From the NCBI GenBank assembly GCA_035378985.1, contig DAOSUR010000004.1, positions 1 through 64,000 on the forward strand: a DNA stretch of 64,000 nucleotides, given 5' to 3'. The stretch is from Anaerohalosphaeraceae bacterium. GTDB taxonomy: Bacteria; Planctomycetota; Phycisphaerae; Sedimentisphaerales; Anaerohalosphaeraceae. Below the pieces are notes generated by a model. The model searched no databases, was not told where the DNA came from, and saw nothing but the letters and a program-made list of their open reading frames with translations. The first letter of the stretch is position 1; each line of letters opens with the position of its first letter. Below are positions 44,012 through 51,466 of the stretch, piece by piece. The translations under genes were made by a program, and so were the position numbers.

Positions 44012-44692
44012 TCAGGGATTGCAGGTTTTGCAGGGCCTGCGTCCGGAGGCGGCCTCGTCCCGTGTGCGGAAGAGAATTCGCTGTTCTTCGGTAATGCGGG
44101 CGGCGTGGGGACAGCCGACCCGATGAAAGATTCGGCTGCCTTTGGAAGCGATATAGCCCTGCGAGGGTTGAGGGCTTGTTTTAATCGGAGAGGAAACCGG
44201 AGCAATCGGCTGAAGGACCATCGAGGGGGCTGCGGGAGTTTCCGGCGCTGGGCCGGCTGTCTTCTCAGCAGCAGGGGCTTTCAGGATGCGTTCGACCAGT
44301 CCCTGCTGAACGAGAAAGTCACCGACATCCCGGCCGTTGATTTCCAAATCCGCAATCAGACAAAACGATTGTCCCCGCTGAATATTTTTGAGCAGGATAA
44401 CCTGGTTGGGGTCCCGGGGCTGTTTGCACAGAAGGGTTTGAAGATAGGTCTGGACTTTGGCATCGGCCTGCGTGCCGCCGGGCTGAAGACCCCGGATATA
44501 CACAGGCATTTGTTCTCCCACGACAGGCGGATAATTTCGAATGTTGCAAAGCAGATGAAAATCCGGAAAAACTTCAAGCACCTGAGCAATCTCGGCCTGA
44601 CCGTAGTTGACAGCGGTTGCAGTTGAAAGATTTGATGAAGCTTTTTGAACGGCAGGGGTGGTCAGGAAAAACCACAGAAAATAGAAAATCAT
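44012..44692 (-). CDS. Exported protein with Ada-type cysteine C-terminus
   Basis: About 226 residues. An N-terminal hydrophobic stretch (MIFYFLWFFLTTPAVQ) suggests export. Residues 40-130 (QVLEVFPDFHLLCNIRNYPPVVGE to LEINGRDVGDFLVQQGLVERIL) resemble a thermonuclease-like (SNase) fold without clear catalytic residues. A Pro/Ala/Ser linker follows, then YIASKGSRIFHRVGCPHAARI-AASGRRPCKTCNP, which matches the metal-binding end of Ada-like domains often appended to nucleases. Function unknown. An in-frame ATG 15 codons further upstream is less likely. It converges on pstB without a gap. Confidence 0.7.
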   Translation of the reverse strand: MIFYFLWFFLTTPAVQKASSNLSTATAVNYGQAEIAQVLEVFPDFHLLCNIRNYPPVVGEQMPVYIRGLQPGGTQADAKVQTYLQTLLCKQPRDPNQVILLKNIQRGQSFCLIADLEINGRDVGDFLVQQGLVERILKAPAAEKTAGPAPETPAAPSMVLQPIAPVSSPIKTSPQPSQGYIASKGSRIFHRVGCPHAARITEEQRILFRTRDEAASGRRPCKTCNP

Positions 44693-44746
44693 GGTCGAGG
44701 CCCTTTCTCTCTCCAAATGCAAACAGTAATTTTCCATCCGAGAGAA

Positions 44747-44774
44747 ATTATAACGAGCTTTCCGGCAGGGGCAA
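44747..44774 (-). promoter_or_regulatory. Promoter for the Ada-tail exported protein
   Basis: On the minus strand TTGCCC (44769-44774) and a perfect TATAAT (44747-44752) are 16 bases apart, about 55 bases upstream of the start. Confidence 0.65.
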
Positions 44775-44972
44775 AAGATTTCACAAGGTTTCTGTAATAT
44801 TCTGCAGAAAAAATGATGGGGAGGAAAGGAAGGAAATTTTTTTGCAGAAGTCTCTGGAAAATCGAAGTTTATCGGATGTTCATTTTTTTTAGAGGCCCTT
44901 CAGCAAGAGGTGGCGGCGGGAAAAACGATTGCTCTCGTTGCGTGTGTTTTGTAAAGTAAGTTTTGAGGTTTT

Positions 44973-45000
44973 GAGTCGCGGGCATGGATGCCTGCGGCTC
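44973..45000. repeat. REP-like hairpin
   Basis: GAGTCGCGGGCAT (44973-44985) and ATGCCTGCGGCTC (44988-45000) pair over 13 positions with two G-U pairs, giving a stem closed by a tiny loop. GC-rich, palindromic, no T run, inside an otherwise empty intergenic region: the look of a REP/palindromic unit. Confidence 0.45.
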
Positions 45001-45144
45001 CCTTGTCCGGCCTGAGGCAGAAGGAAAAGCCGCTAAAAAACACGCCGAGAAAACGGACGTTAAAATAGGCAAAGTTTTCTCCCAAAAACGGTATTCAGGA
45101 CTCTGTTTTGATTTTATTATCGGACGGAAGGAGTATTTTTTGCC

Positions 45145-45173
45145 TTGACTTAAAGGGTTATACTCCGTATATT
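45145..45173 (+). promoter_or_regulatory. Promoter for the 3D-domain gene
   Basis: TTGACT (45145-45150), 17 bases, TATATT (45168-45173). The start point would be about 175 bases before the coding region; the leader holds a GCCGA/TCGGC hairpin near 45299-45313. Confidence 0.7.
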
Positions 45174-45355
45174 TAGCCGTAACATCTATTTGACTTCTCA
45201 ATTTGAACTCCATTTGGAAATCGAAAGTATTTCTGCCACGGAAGGCCTTTTCAGACAAGGCGAGGGATAGAAGGCAAGGTGAATTTTTTTGAGGTTTCAG
45301 CCGAGCGGTTCGGCGGGAAAGCCTCAAAGTTGGTTCGTTTGGAAAGGTCCAAAGA

Positions 45356-46000
45356 TTGGCAAAGTGGGAGAAATCTTCTTGCTACAGCCGTCCGACTCAC
45401 GGCGGGTATGAAGCGGCGCTGCTGTCCAGTCTTCTGATGGCGGTGCTGCTGGGGGTGTGTGTTCATCATTATAATCTTCAGGGACGAAAGGTTGTTTCGC
45501 TGTACAGTGCCTGGTCTCCGGTACAGCCGGATGGTTCTGTTCAGGAGTTTGCCGATGAACAGGTTCTGCCGGCCGTTCCTTCGGATAAAGAACTCCTTGC
45601 GATGCTGCGAAGCGTCGGGCAGGGTTTGGCGGAGAGGTCCTTTGCTTCTGCTTCCGCCGAAGCCCCTGTTGTCCCCCAGCAGCGTAAAGAGGAATGGCGT
45701 GTAGTACGGATGAAGGTGACGGCCTATTGTCCGTGTCGAAAATGCTGCGGCAGACATGCGGACGGGATTACGGCCTGCAATCACCGGATTCGACCGGGGG
45801 ATGTTTTTGTGGCAGCCGACAAGCGGTATTCATTTGGAACGGAGATGATTATCCCCGGATACAACGGCAATAAACCCGTTGAAGTCAAAGACCGCGGTCG
45901 GTTGATTAAGGGGAACCGTCTGGACATCTTCTTCGCCTCGCATGAGCGGGCGAAGAAATGGGGTACTAGGACGCTGGATGTGTTGGTGAAGGTCGAATAG
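45356..46000 (+). CDS. 3D-domain (RlpA/MltA-like) membrane-anchored protein
   Basis: A 214-residue protein with one N-terminal membrane segment (LLSSLLMAVLLGVCV, about 22-38), a linker, and a C-terminal 3D domain: RVVRMKVTAYCPCRKCCGRHADGITACNH, then DVFVAADKR, KPVEVKDRGRLIKGNRLDIFF with the conserved aspartates. The domain has a double-psi barrel related to lytic transglycosylases and to Firmicute Rpf-like Sps proteins, so a wall-hydrolysis role is likely. The predicted start is TTG with a moderate Shine-Dalgarno. Confidence 0.85.
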   Translation: MAKWEKSSCYSRPTHGGYEAALLSSLLMAVLLGVCVHHYNLQGRKVVSLYSAWSPVQPDGSVQEFADEQVLPAVPSDKELLAMLRSVGQGLAERSFASASAEAPVVPQQRKEEWRVVRMKVTAYCPCRKCCGRHADGITACNHRIRPGDVFVAADKRYSFGTEMIIPGYNGNKPVEVKDRGRLIKGNRLDIFFASHERAKKWGTRTLDVLVKVE

Positions 46001-46022
46001 AACCTCTTTTTTTGGGTTTTTC

Positions 46023-46046
46023 GCCCCGTACTCACGGGGCTTTTTT
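46023..46046 (+). terminator. Intrinsic terminator after the 3D-domain gene
   Basis: GCCCCGT (46023-46029) and ACGGGGC (46034-46040) with an ACTC loop, followed by six T residues. Confidence 0.93.
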
Positions 46047-46067
46047 GTTTCTTTAGACAGAATTTCC

Positions 46068-46096
46068 TTGACAAACGAGGACAGATTTTTTATTGT
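46068..46096 (+). promoter_or_regulatory. Promoter for the unassigned RNA
   Basis: A perfect TTGACA (46068-46073) and TATTGT (46091-46096) are 17 bases apart, directly after a terminator and directly before the structured RNA. Confidence 0.6.
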
Positions 46097-46101
46097 ATAA
46101 G

Positions 46102-46233
46102 TGTTGCCTGTGCAAAGATGACGGTTTAACGCCTATGCACCATCCGCGGTAAGGTGCATTTACCGGCACAAGGCATCAGGGAGCGCGGCCCACAACCAGT
46201 TCGAGAAATGCGCCGTCCTCCCTGTTTTTTTTT
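46102..46233 (+). ncRNA. Unassigned structured RNA with own promoter and terminator
   Basis: The region between the 3D-domain terminator and the end of putP contains no reading frame but has ordered structure. GCCTGTGC (46106-46113) pairs with GCACAAGGC (46166-46174) with one bulge. Inside, ATGCACC (46135-46141) pairs with GGTGCAT (46153-46159) around a loop with CCGCGG, and CGGT/ACCG can pair. Then CAGGGAG (46177-46183) pairs with CTCCCTG (46218-46224), followed by nine T residues: an intrinsic terminator with a long loop. I could not match it to SRP, 6S, tmRNA, RNase P or common riboswitches. It ends two bases before the putP stop, so it does not lead into a gene. Confidence 0.6.
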
Positions 46234-46234
46234 C

Positions 46235-47689
46235 TTATTGTCCCGTCTGCCGAACCTGCCGAATAGCTGTTTCAAAATTCTGTAAAATCGCCGCATCTGT
46301 CTGAGGAAAAAGGGAATTGATTGTCATCAGCACGGCAGTGTTGGCGGCAAATCCGGGGGCCAGTTCGTAGAGCCAATGACTAAGTCCCAGTTGTTTCCAG
46401 AGAATCAGCGTAAGGGTCCCTGCGAGCATTCCGGCCAATGCGGAGTACCAGGTTGTTTTGCGGGAAAAAAGGGCCGCCAAAAGGACCGGTCCGAATGCTG
46501 CTCCCAGCCCGCCCCAGGCATACGCCACAATTTTCAGGATGGTATCCCTTGGATTCAGGGCCAGCAGAAGAGCTGTTGCAGAGATTCCGAGCACGCCCAG
46601 TCGGCTTACCAGGATGGCGGTTTTTTCCGAGGCGCCGGTCTGAATTGTTTTGCGGTAAAGGTCTTCCGTTAAGGCGGAGGCGGATACGAGAAGCTGAGAA
46701 TCGATGGTGGACATAATGGCTGACAGGATAGCGGAAAGCATAATTCCTGTAAGCCATGGAGAGCAGATCGTCCGGATTAGGTAAATGAAGATTTTTTCTT
46801 CTTCTCCTCCGGAAAGACCGGGGAACATGGGGGCACCAATCTGTCCGATTGCGAGGGCACCGGCCAGCGCCGCAGCCGCCCAAAGGGAGCCGATGAAGGC
46901 GGATTGGTGAAGATGCCGCAGGGACTTGACGGCCATAAAGCGTGCGAGGATGTGGGGCTGGCCGAAATATCCGAGGCCCCACGACAATGCGGAGAGGACG
47001 GAGAAAAAAAACAGGCCGCTCGATTTTTCTTCCGGAACGCAGCGAAACAGAGCCGTCCAGTCAATCGTGTCGGTTTTCCAGACAGCCATAAGAGGGACAA
47101 CAACGACGGCAAAAATCATCAGGGCTCCCTGCAGGAGGTCCGTCCAGCAGACGGCCTTGAACCCCCCCAGAAAGGTATAGAGGATAATAATTGAACCGCC
47201 GAGAAGGACCGACACAGGATAAGAAATGGAAAAGGTGGATTCGAAGAGTTTACTGGTTGCTACCAGTCCGGAGGCCGCATACAGCGTGAAAAAGAGCAGA
47301 ATAATTGCGGCGGATACAAGTCGAAGTAAGCCGGAGGGATCGACGAATCTTTGCTCGAGAAAAGAGGGCAAAGTGAGAGCGTTGGTCTGTTGGGTAAAGA
47401 TTCGCAGGCGAGGGGCGAGCAGATACCAGTTTAAGACAGTGCCGGCAAGAAGTCCTGCGGCAATCCAGGCCTCCTGAAGGCCTCCCAGATAGACCGCTCC
47501 CGGCAGCCCCATCAGAAGCCAGCCGCTCATGTCGGATGCCTGAGCGGAAAAGGCGGTTACCCAAGCCCCCATGGCTCGTCCGCCGAGCCAATATTCCTCC
47601 GCGGCTGCGGAACGCTTGTAAAAAAACAATCCGACAGCCAGCAGGACAATGAAATACGCTGCAAATGTAAAAACAACCGCCGGTTCCAT
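46235..47689 (-). CDS. putP: Sodium/solute symporter, PutP (proline) type
   Basis: A 484-residue SSS-family carrier with about 12-13 transmembrane helices. AEEYWLGGRAMGAWVTAFSAQASDMSGWLLMG, with the sodium-site serines, and GGFKAVCWTDLLQG, ALSWGLGYFGQPHILARFMA and ILSAIMSTIDSQLLVSAS are typical of PutP. Proline is the likely substrate. A perfect TATAAT lies just upstream on the minus strand (47701-47706), giving a short leader; GAGGG is the ribosome site. Confidence 0.92.
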   Translation of the reverse strand: MEPAVVFTFAAYFIVLLAVGLFFYKRSAAAEEYWLGGRAMGAWVTAFSAQASDMSGWLLMGLPGAVYLGGLQEAWIAAGLLAGTVLNWYLLAPRLRIFTQQTNALTLPSFLEQRFVDPSGLLRLVSAAIILLFFTLYAASGLVATSKLFESTFSISYPVSVLLGGSIIILYTFLGGFKAVCWTDLLQGALMIFAVVVVPLMAVWKTDTIDWTALFRCVPEEKSSGLFFFSVLSALSWGLGYFGQPHILARFMAVKSLRHLHQSAFIGSLWAAAALAGALAIGQIGAPMFPGLSGGEEEKIFIYLIRTICSPWLTGIMLSAILSAIMSTIDSQLLVSASALTEDLYRKTIQTGASEKTAILVSRLGVLGISATALLLALNPRDTILKIVAYAWGGLGAAFGPVLLAALFSRKTTWYSALAGMLAGTLTLILWKQLGLSHWLYELAPGFAANTAVLMTINSLFPQTDAAILQNFETAIRQVRQTGQ

Positions 47690-47716
47690 TTCGTACCCTC
47701 ATTATAGCAGGAAACA

Positions 47717-47730
47717 AGTGGAAAACCACT
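47717..47730. promoter_or_regulatory. Dyad in the putP/GNAT divergent promoter region
   Basis: AGTGG (47717-47721), AAAA, CCACT (47726-47730). It covers the position of the putP -35 box, counted 17 bases from its TATAAT, and so could be a repressor site. Confidence 0.4.
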
Positions 47731-47745
47731 CTTTCAGGAACGCTC

Positions 47746-47774
47746 TTGCCTGTTTGTTTATGGGGGAGTATAGT
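47746..47774 (+). promoter_or_regulatory. Promoter for the GNAT gene
   Basis: TTGCCT (47746-47751), 17 bases, TATAGT (47769-47774). The start codon ATG (47782) begins seven bases after the -10 box, so the transcript would be leaderless. Confidence 0.55.
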
Positions 47775-47781
47775 AGCCGCT

Positions 47782-48255
47782 ATGCAAATACGAAATGCAC
47801 GAGTTCAGGATGTTCCGGCGATTCATGCCTTAATCAGCTGCTATGCAGAGCTGGACCGGATGCTGTTTCGTTCGTTGGCGGATATTTATGAAAATCTCCA
47901 GGTTTTTCAGGTGGCTGAAGCGAACGGAACGGTTGTGGGCTGCTGCGCGCTGAAGGTAATCTGGTCGAATCTGGCTGAGATTCAGTCTTTGGCGGTTGAT
48001 AAGGGGTATTTTGGGAAGGGAATCGGGCGGGCCCTTGTCAATCGATGTCTCGAAGAAGCCCGTCGGCTGGGAATAACGCAGGTCTTTACGCTGACGATGG
48101 AACCGGTTTTCTTTGAGAAAGTGGGCTTTCGCCGTGTAGATAAAAAGACGCTGCCGATGAAAGTTTGGAGCGATTGCGCCCGCTGTCCGAAACAGGATCA
48201 TTGTGACGAAACAGCGATGATAATTGATTTGGGTGAGCCGAAGAAGGTGTCTTAA
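47782..48255 (+). CDS. GNAT N-acetyltransferase, short N-acetylglutamate synthase-like
   Basis: About 157 residues: N-terminal IRNARVQDVPAIHALISCYA, the acetyl-CoA loop VDKGYFGKGIGRALV, then FTLTMEPVFFEKVGFRRVDK. The end, KVWSDCARCPKQDHCDETAM, matches the cysteine-rich tail of short ArgA-type acetyltransferases that start arginine synthesis. The ArgA role is likely but not proven. The start Met lies right at the predicted transcription start. The end overlaps the convergent permease gene by four bases. Confidence 0.82.
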   Translation: MQIRNARVQDVPAIHALISCYAELDRMLFRSLADIYENLQVFQVAEANGTVVGCCALKVIWSNLAEIQSLAVDKGYFGKGIGRALVNRCLEEARRLGITQVFTLTMEPVFFEKVGFRRVDKKTLPMKVWSDCARCPKQDHCDETAMIIDLGEPKKVS

Positions 48256-49232
48256 TATTGTCTGTTTTGTCCGACCTGCCTATTTTGAAACAGGGCGATT
48301 GCGATAAAAAGGATGGCGGAAATATATAAGACGGCATAATAAAGTCCCATCAAAAGGTAATCTGCGGGGACTTGTTTGTTTTCATAAATGGCATCGCTGA
48401 CCCAAAAGACTTGGAAATTGGGGACAAGGATATATCCAATTTTGGCCCAAAGAAACTTGTCCGCGAGCCGCCCAAAAAGCCAGTCTGTGATTAAGCCCAA
48501 CAAAAACACGCCGACACAGCTTAATAAAGTCAGGATGATGTTCAGCCGTGTGGAAAACAGAACGGCTAAGGCAACAGTGATTAACACAGCAAACAGCAGC
48601 AGAATCGATGCATTGATGTCAAAGAGGTGAAAACCGTTTTGGGAAGGGTTTACTTTCCAATTTCGGTCTACAAAAGCCAGAAACAAGAGGCCCGCTGAAC
48701 CGAGGATGGTTCCGAGGACTACGGCGGTTGAGGGAAAATGCCATTCATAAAAGTAGTTGAGTAAGGCACTTATAAAGACAGTCAGGAGCAAAACAACCGC
48801 AGCGGCCGTAATGACGACCCAGTCCGGTTCATCGGAGGCCCGTTCGAGTACTCCGTGACGAATTGCCATAAGCATTGCTATAGAAAGGAAATAGTGTGCC
48901 AGGGCGGCCGCAAAAGCAAGGCCGGCGAATTTCCCAATTAAAAAAAGCGGGCGGGGAATCGGCTTTGAAAGCACGGTGGTGATGGTCCCGGTTTCGATTT
49001 CTTCCGTAACGGCTCCGCCGGCGGAGAAAACGGAAATGAACAAACCGGCCAGGAAGAGCGTAGAAAAAGCCAATTCTCGCAGGAGTTTGACGTCTTCATC
49101 CAGCGTGTACATGCTGATGGCCGGTGCCAGAAGGAGCAAAAGAAGGGCACAGATAATAATGATGATGTAAATCGGCTGACGAAGGGTTTCAAACGTCGTA
49201 TTTTTGGCTATTGTAAACAGTTTTCCTAACAC
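48252..49232 (-). CDS. ABC-2 type transporter permease
   Basis: A 326-residue inner-membrane protein with about seven transmembrane helices (first at about 20-42). FSAGGAVTEEIETGTITTVLSKPIPRPLFLIGKF is the ABC-2 coupling motif. No ATPase gene adjoins it on this strand; the nearest is the ABC ATPase at 55.7 kb on the plus strand, with its own permease of the same class. It may pair with that ATPase or one elsewhere. It is divergent from the SPFH operon. Confidence 0.8.
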   Translation of the reverse strand: MLGKLFTIAKNTTFETLRQPIYIIIIICALLLLLLAPAISMYTLDEDVKLLRELAFSTLFLAGLFISVFSAGGAVTEEIETGTITTVLSKPIPRPLFLIGKFAGLAFAAALAHYFLSIAMLMAIRHGVLERASDEPDWVVITAAAVVLLLTVFISALLNYFYEWHFPSTAVVLGTILGSAGLLFLAFVDRNWKVNPSQNGFHLFDINASILLLFAVLITVALAVLFSTRLNIILTLLSCVGVFLLGLITDWLFGRLADKFLWAKIGYILVPNFQVFWVSDAIYENKQVPADYLLMGLYYAVLYISAILFIAIALFQNRQVGQNRQY

Positions 49233-49309
49233 AGGCGGACCTTGATTATGAGTATTGGTTCACTTTTTCTACCTTTTTACCGAAAACCCTTTTTTTGTAA
49301 ACCCTCCTG

Positions 49310-49337
49310 TTGCGTAATCGGGTAAATTTACTATATA
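49310..49337 (+). promoter_or_regulatory. Promoter of the SPFH/transporter operon
   Basis: TTGCGT (49310-49315), 16 bases, TATATA (49332-49337), about 55 bases upstream of the first SPFH gene. Confidence 0.55.
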
Positions 49338-49395
49338 TACATATTACATCAGATATTGTTCAAGAACGAGCTTTTAGTTTTTAGGAATCAGGATT

Positions 49396-51456
49396 ATGGC
49401 AGATTCGTCTCAGAGAGCGTTTTATGTGTCCTTATTTGGACTGATTCTGAGTCTGATTTTCTTTGTGTCTGTGCTTGTATTGGGGGCGATTCTATCGAGT
49501 CCTACTTTATATATTCTCTCCTGGCAGGTTTTAGGGAGTTTTCTGATTTGGCTGGTTCTGCTGATTCAGTTTTATCATCGGCACCGGGCTGAACAGGAGA
49601 AACTGGACCTGGCGGAACTGAAAAGGGCTCGTGAAAAACAAACCATTTTTGAGGGTTCGGAAGGCCGGCTGGACCTTTTTGCCGCGGCCCAGAAGCGTCT
49701 GGAATGGGTCGAAAAATGGCTGCTGCCCATTTGGGGGGTTCTCGTTGCAATCGGACAGATTGTAATGGGGTTTTTGTTGATTCGATTCGTTTCCGGACCT
49801 GCAAAAGAGTATACGCTTCGCTCGCCGCTTTTGGGGGCGGCGATTCTGGTTTTGCTGTCGTTTTTCAGTTTTTTAATCAGCCGATATGCTACGGGTCTGA
49901 GTGCTACGCTGATTTGGCGTCCGCTTCGGGCGAGCGGAAGCAGTCTGCTGATGACGTCCATTCTTGGTTTTGCAGCGGCCGTTTCGCTGGCCTTTGCCCA
50001 GTACAAGTACCAGTTGGGCCTGCTTGTTCTCAATTGGTTTGTTCCGATTCTGCTGATTGTGCTGGGCTGTGAAACCATCATTACCGCTATTTTTGATTTA
50101 TACCGTCCGCGGCTGGCGGGCCAATACAGCCGGGCGTGTTTTGACAGTCGGCTGCTGGGGTTAATCAATGAACCCGGCGGAATCCTTCATACGGTAGCCA
50201 GTACACTGGATTATCAGTTTGGATTTAAGGTTTCTCAGACCTGGTTTTATAAGCTGCTTGAAAAAGCGATTGTGCCTCTTCTTTTGTTTCTTTTGCTGGC
50301 GATTTATCTGTTCAGCTGTGTGGTGATTGTAGGGCCGGGGGAGGGGGCGGTGATTGAACATTTCGGTTCGGCCGATCCCGAAGACGGCGGGCGTCAGGTT
50401 GGTCCGGGCTGGTCGTGGAAATGGCCCTGGCCGTTCGAGCGGGCCTATGTTTATCCGATGGAGAGGATTCGCGTGCTGCATGTGGGGTATGTTCCGACTC
50501 CGGAGGATATTGCCAAGCCGTTTTTGTGGGGTCAGAAACATTATAAGGAGGAGTTCAAACTGCTGGTAGCGGTGGAAACCCGCCGACAAGCCGGCCGCGG
50601 GGAGAAAGGGGCGGCTCCCGTCAGTTATATTATTGTCGATGTGCCGGTTCATTACAAAATTCGGGACCTGCATCAATATTTGTATAACCATCAGGATGCG
50701 GAGGTTCTGCTGGAGGCGTTATGTTATCGGGAACTGGCCCGGTTTGCGGCCAGCGCTAAGATTGAGCCGGATGAGGACCTGAGTCAGTCCGACCGCCAGA
50801 AAAGTCTGCTGGGGGCCGGGCAGGAAAACGCCTGCCGGATTCTTCATCAGCGGATGCAGGAAGCGGCGGATGCGGCAAAATTGGGGGTGGAGATTGTGTT
50901 TGTCGGGATGGTAGGCGTTCATCCGCCGCCTGAAGTGGCTCCCAACTACCAGGAAGTTGTTGCGGCGGTTCAGAAGCAGCAGGCGACGATTCTTACGGCT
51001 CAGGCCGAGCACAACAAAACGCTGACGGAATTAGCCGGCTCGATTGAGAAGGCCGATGCACTGTACGGACTGGTTCGGCAGCTTTCCAAGGCGAATCAGG
51101 CGTCTGATTCGGCACAGGCCGAACAGCTGGTTGAACAGATGGAAGCGATGGTTCACCAAGCGCAGGGGAAGCTGTTTTCGACGCTGCGGCAGGCGGAGGC
51201 CTATGCGTTTGAGCGGGTGGCAAGGGCCAAAGGGGAAGGGCTTCGTTTTGCCGGTCAGGTGAAGGCCAATCAGGCCGGCGGGGAACTCTTTCAGCGGTTC
51301 CGCCGTCTGCAGATTCTGGAAGAGTCGCTGCCTTCCATTCGGAAGTATGTTGTGGTTGCCGGTCCGGAGGATCAGGAGATTTATATTTTGAACCTGGAGG
51401 ACAAGATGGCGACCGGCCTGTATGAGATGAATCTGGATTCTGTTTTGAAGAAATAG
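49396..51456 (+). CDS. Polytopic SPFH/Band-7 protein (HflK-related)
   Basis: A 686-residue protein with an unusual layout. Residues 1-260 hold about six transmembrane helices (8-33, 36-60, 109-130, 143-165, 180-200, 205-230) of no known family; one more at about 290-312 leads into an SPFH domain (VVIVGPGEGAVIEHFGSADPE to the FVGMVGVHPPPEVAPNYQEVV segment). A coiled-coil rich in Ala, Gln and Glu follows (about 530-650). SPFH proteins form ring or cage assemblies around membrane proteins such as FtsH. This is the first of three SPFH genes; hflC and hflK follow. Confidence 0.87.
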   Translation: MADSSQRAFYVSLFGLILSLIFFVSVLVLGAILSSPTLYILSWQVLGSFLIWLVLLIQFYHRHRAEQEKLDLAELKRAREKQTIFEGSEGRLDLFAAAQKRLEWVEKWLLPIWGVLVAIGQIVMGFLLIRFVSGPAKEYTLRSPLLGAAILVLLSFFSFLISRYATGLSATLIWRPLRASGSSLLMTSILGFAAAVSLAFAQYKYQLGLLVLNWFVPILLIVLGCETIITAIFDLYRPRLAGQYSRACFDSRLLGLINEPGGILHTVASTLDYQFGFKVSQTWFYKLLEKAIVPLLLFLLLAIYLFSCVVIVGPGEGAVIEHFGSADPEDGGRQVGPGWSWKWPWPFERAYVYPMERIRVLHVGYVPTPEDIAKPFLWGQKHYKEEFKLLVAVETRRQAGRGEKGAAPVSYIIVDVPVHYKIRDLHQYLYNHQDAEVLLEALCYRELARFAASAKIEPDEDLSQSDRQKSLLGAGQENACRILHQRMQEAADAAKLGVEIVFVGMVGVHPPPEVAPNYQEVVAAVQKQQATILTAQAEHNKTLTELAGSIEKADALYGLVRQLSKANQASDSAQAEQLVEQMEAMVHQAQGKLFSTLRQAEAYAFERVARAKGEGLRFAGQVKANQAGGELFQRFRRLQILEESLPSIRKYVVVAGPEDQEIYILNLEDKMATGLYEMNLDSVLKK

Positions 51457-51466
51457 GGAATCATCT

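Larger units (their letters stand above)
44693..45355. other. Long intergenic region
   Basis: About 660 bases without a supportable gene. It holds the promoter of the minus-strand gene (44747-44774), a REP-like hairpin (44973-45000) and the promoter of the 3D-domain gene (45145-45173), which leaves a leader of about 180 bases before that gene. Confidence 0.5.

Noticed and set aside
45174..45355. Riboswitch (ydaO/c-di-AMP type) in the leader of the 3D-domain gene
   Set aside because: Wall-hydrolase genes often have one and the leader is long, but I could not align the conserved core; only a small GCCGA/TCGGC hairpin is clear.
46102..46233. SRP RNA, 6S RNA, tmRNA or a tRNA-like (GTTCGAG) element
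   Set aside because: No GGAAGGAAGC-type SRP loop, no 5'/3' end pairing as in 6S, no tRNA acceptor or T-stem around the GTTCGAG, and far too short for tmRNA or RNase P.
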